Source of the DNA: an uncultured Eubacteriales bacterium
Lineage (GTDB): Bacteria > Bacillota > Clostridia > Lachnospirales > Bianqueaceae
DNA: 14,290 nt
NCBI GenBank assembly: GCA_902782895.1
Contig: CACZPA010000093.1
Span: 1-14,290 of the forward strand
Direction of reading: 5' to 3'
The notes below the pieces were generated by a model that was given only the letters and a program-made list of their open reading frames with translations, searched no databases and was not told where the DNA came from. The position numbers and the translations under genes are program-made. Within the stretch, counting starts at the first letter, position 1. Each line of letters begins with the position of its first letter. Positions 13,992 through 14,290 of the stretch are shown here, one piece after another.

Positions 13992-14290
13992 GTGAAGATC
14001 AAGATACTGGAGTTGATCGAGGGTGCAAAGGCTGCAAGAGGGCTTACCGTGATCATCGATGTGTTCCGCGCGTTCTCACTGGAATGTCTGCTGACAGCCA
14101 AAGGCGCCGCGGCGATACATCCCGTCGGAAAGCTAGAAGAGGCATTTGCGCTGAAGGAGCAGCATCCGGACTGGATCCTTTTCGGTGAGCGGCACGGCGC
14201 GCGGGTCGAGGGCTTTGCCTATGGGAACTCGCCGACGCAGTGCATGGACGCGGATATCGTTGGTCGGACCATTGTACATACGACAGGAGC
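13992..14290 (+). CDS. ComB-like protein (2-phosphosulfolactate phosphatase family), N-terminal part
   Basis: The gene starts at GTG 13992, with AAAGGGGGA about 6 bases before it, and runs off the window after 99 codons. The family signature is visible: VIIDVFRAFS (residues 20-29; D-V-x-R-A in the family), GAAAIHPV (about 38-45), LFGERHGARVEGFAYGNSP (about 61-79) and IVHTTGA at the cut end. ComB hydrolyses 2-phosphosulfolactate in the methanogen coenzyme M pathway, using Mg2+. Many bacteria without that pathway carry relatives whose substrate is not established, so the enzyme name should be read as family membership only. It has its own strong promoter, so it need not belong to the operon of the STAS fusion gene 122 bases upstream. 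Confidence 0.85.
   Translation, partial: MKIKILELIEGAKAARGLTVIIDVFRAFSLECLLTAKGAAAIHPVGKLEEAFALKEQHPDWILFGERHGARVEGFAYGNSPTQCMDADIVGRTIVHTTG

Overview
The window looks like a chromosomal segment of a Gram-positive, moderately GC-rich clostridium; Lachnospiraceae or a relative is my best guess. This rests on a class B sortase, a DegV-family protein, strong AGGAGG-type ribosome binding sites, sigma-A-like promoters, and a fused STAS/kinase/HATPase regulator of a type I associate with clostridia. No phage, transposon, CRISPR, tRNA or rRNA gene was seen. The genus cannot be fixed from sequence reading alone.

Layout. 1-285: C-terminal end of an unidentified membrane protein, + strand. 313-1161: class B sortase (+). 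1254-1721: MscL channel with an added C-terminal zinc ribbon (-), convergent with the sortase and separated from it by a shared hairpin terminator. 1810-6049: tightly packed + strand operon of PHP phosphoesterase, four-carbon acid sugar kinase family protein, and a 757-residue three-part protein (FGE-sulfatase fold, Asp-box sialidase-type propeller, MORN/YwqK-like repeats). The three genes are joined by two ATGA start/stop overlaps. 6129-8648: DegV lipid-binding protein, MsrA, and an SGNH/GDSL hydrolase, ending in a strong bidirectional terminator. 8759-10081: MelA-type GH4 alpha-galactosidase (-). 10153-11439: seryl-tRNA synthetase (-) with a clear promoter and its own terminator. 11541-12200: a broken gene readable only through three successive frame changes (+). 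12289-13869: STAS-kinase-HATPase fusion (+). 13992 to the end: start of a ComB-like (2-phosphosulfolactate phosphatase family) gene behind a near-consensus promoter.

How the genes may work together. The 1810-6049 operon probably handles a sugar acid or a related glycan-derived compound: a kinase for short acid sugars, a metal-dependent phosphoesterase, and a cytoplasmic protein with a sialidase-like propeller. The actual substrate is not visible. The alpha-galactosidase and the SGNH esterase fit the carbohydrate-scavenging lifestyle of a gut or rumen clostridium. MsrA, MscL and the STAS/HATPase fusion are stress-related functions, but nothing in the sequence ties them into one regulon.

The most unusual items are two multi-domain fusions. 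One is the single-chain protein with the parts of a partner-switching module around an APH-like kinase (12289-13869). The other is the FGE/sialidase/MORN-like protein (3776-6049). Secondary points are the zinc-ribbon MscL, the archaeal-like SerRS motifs, the multiply frameshifted gene, and several structured or repetitive intergenic regions.
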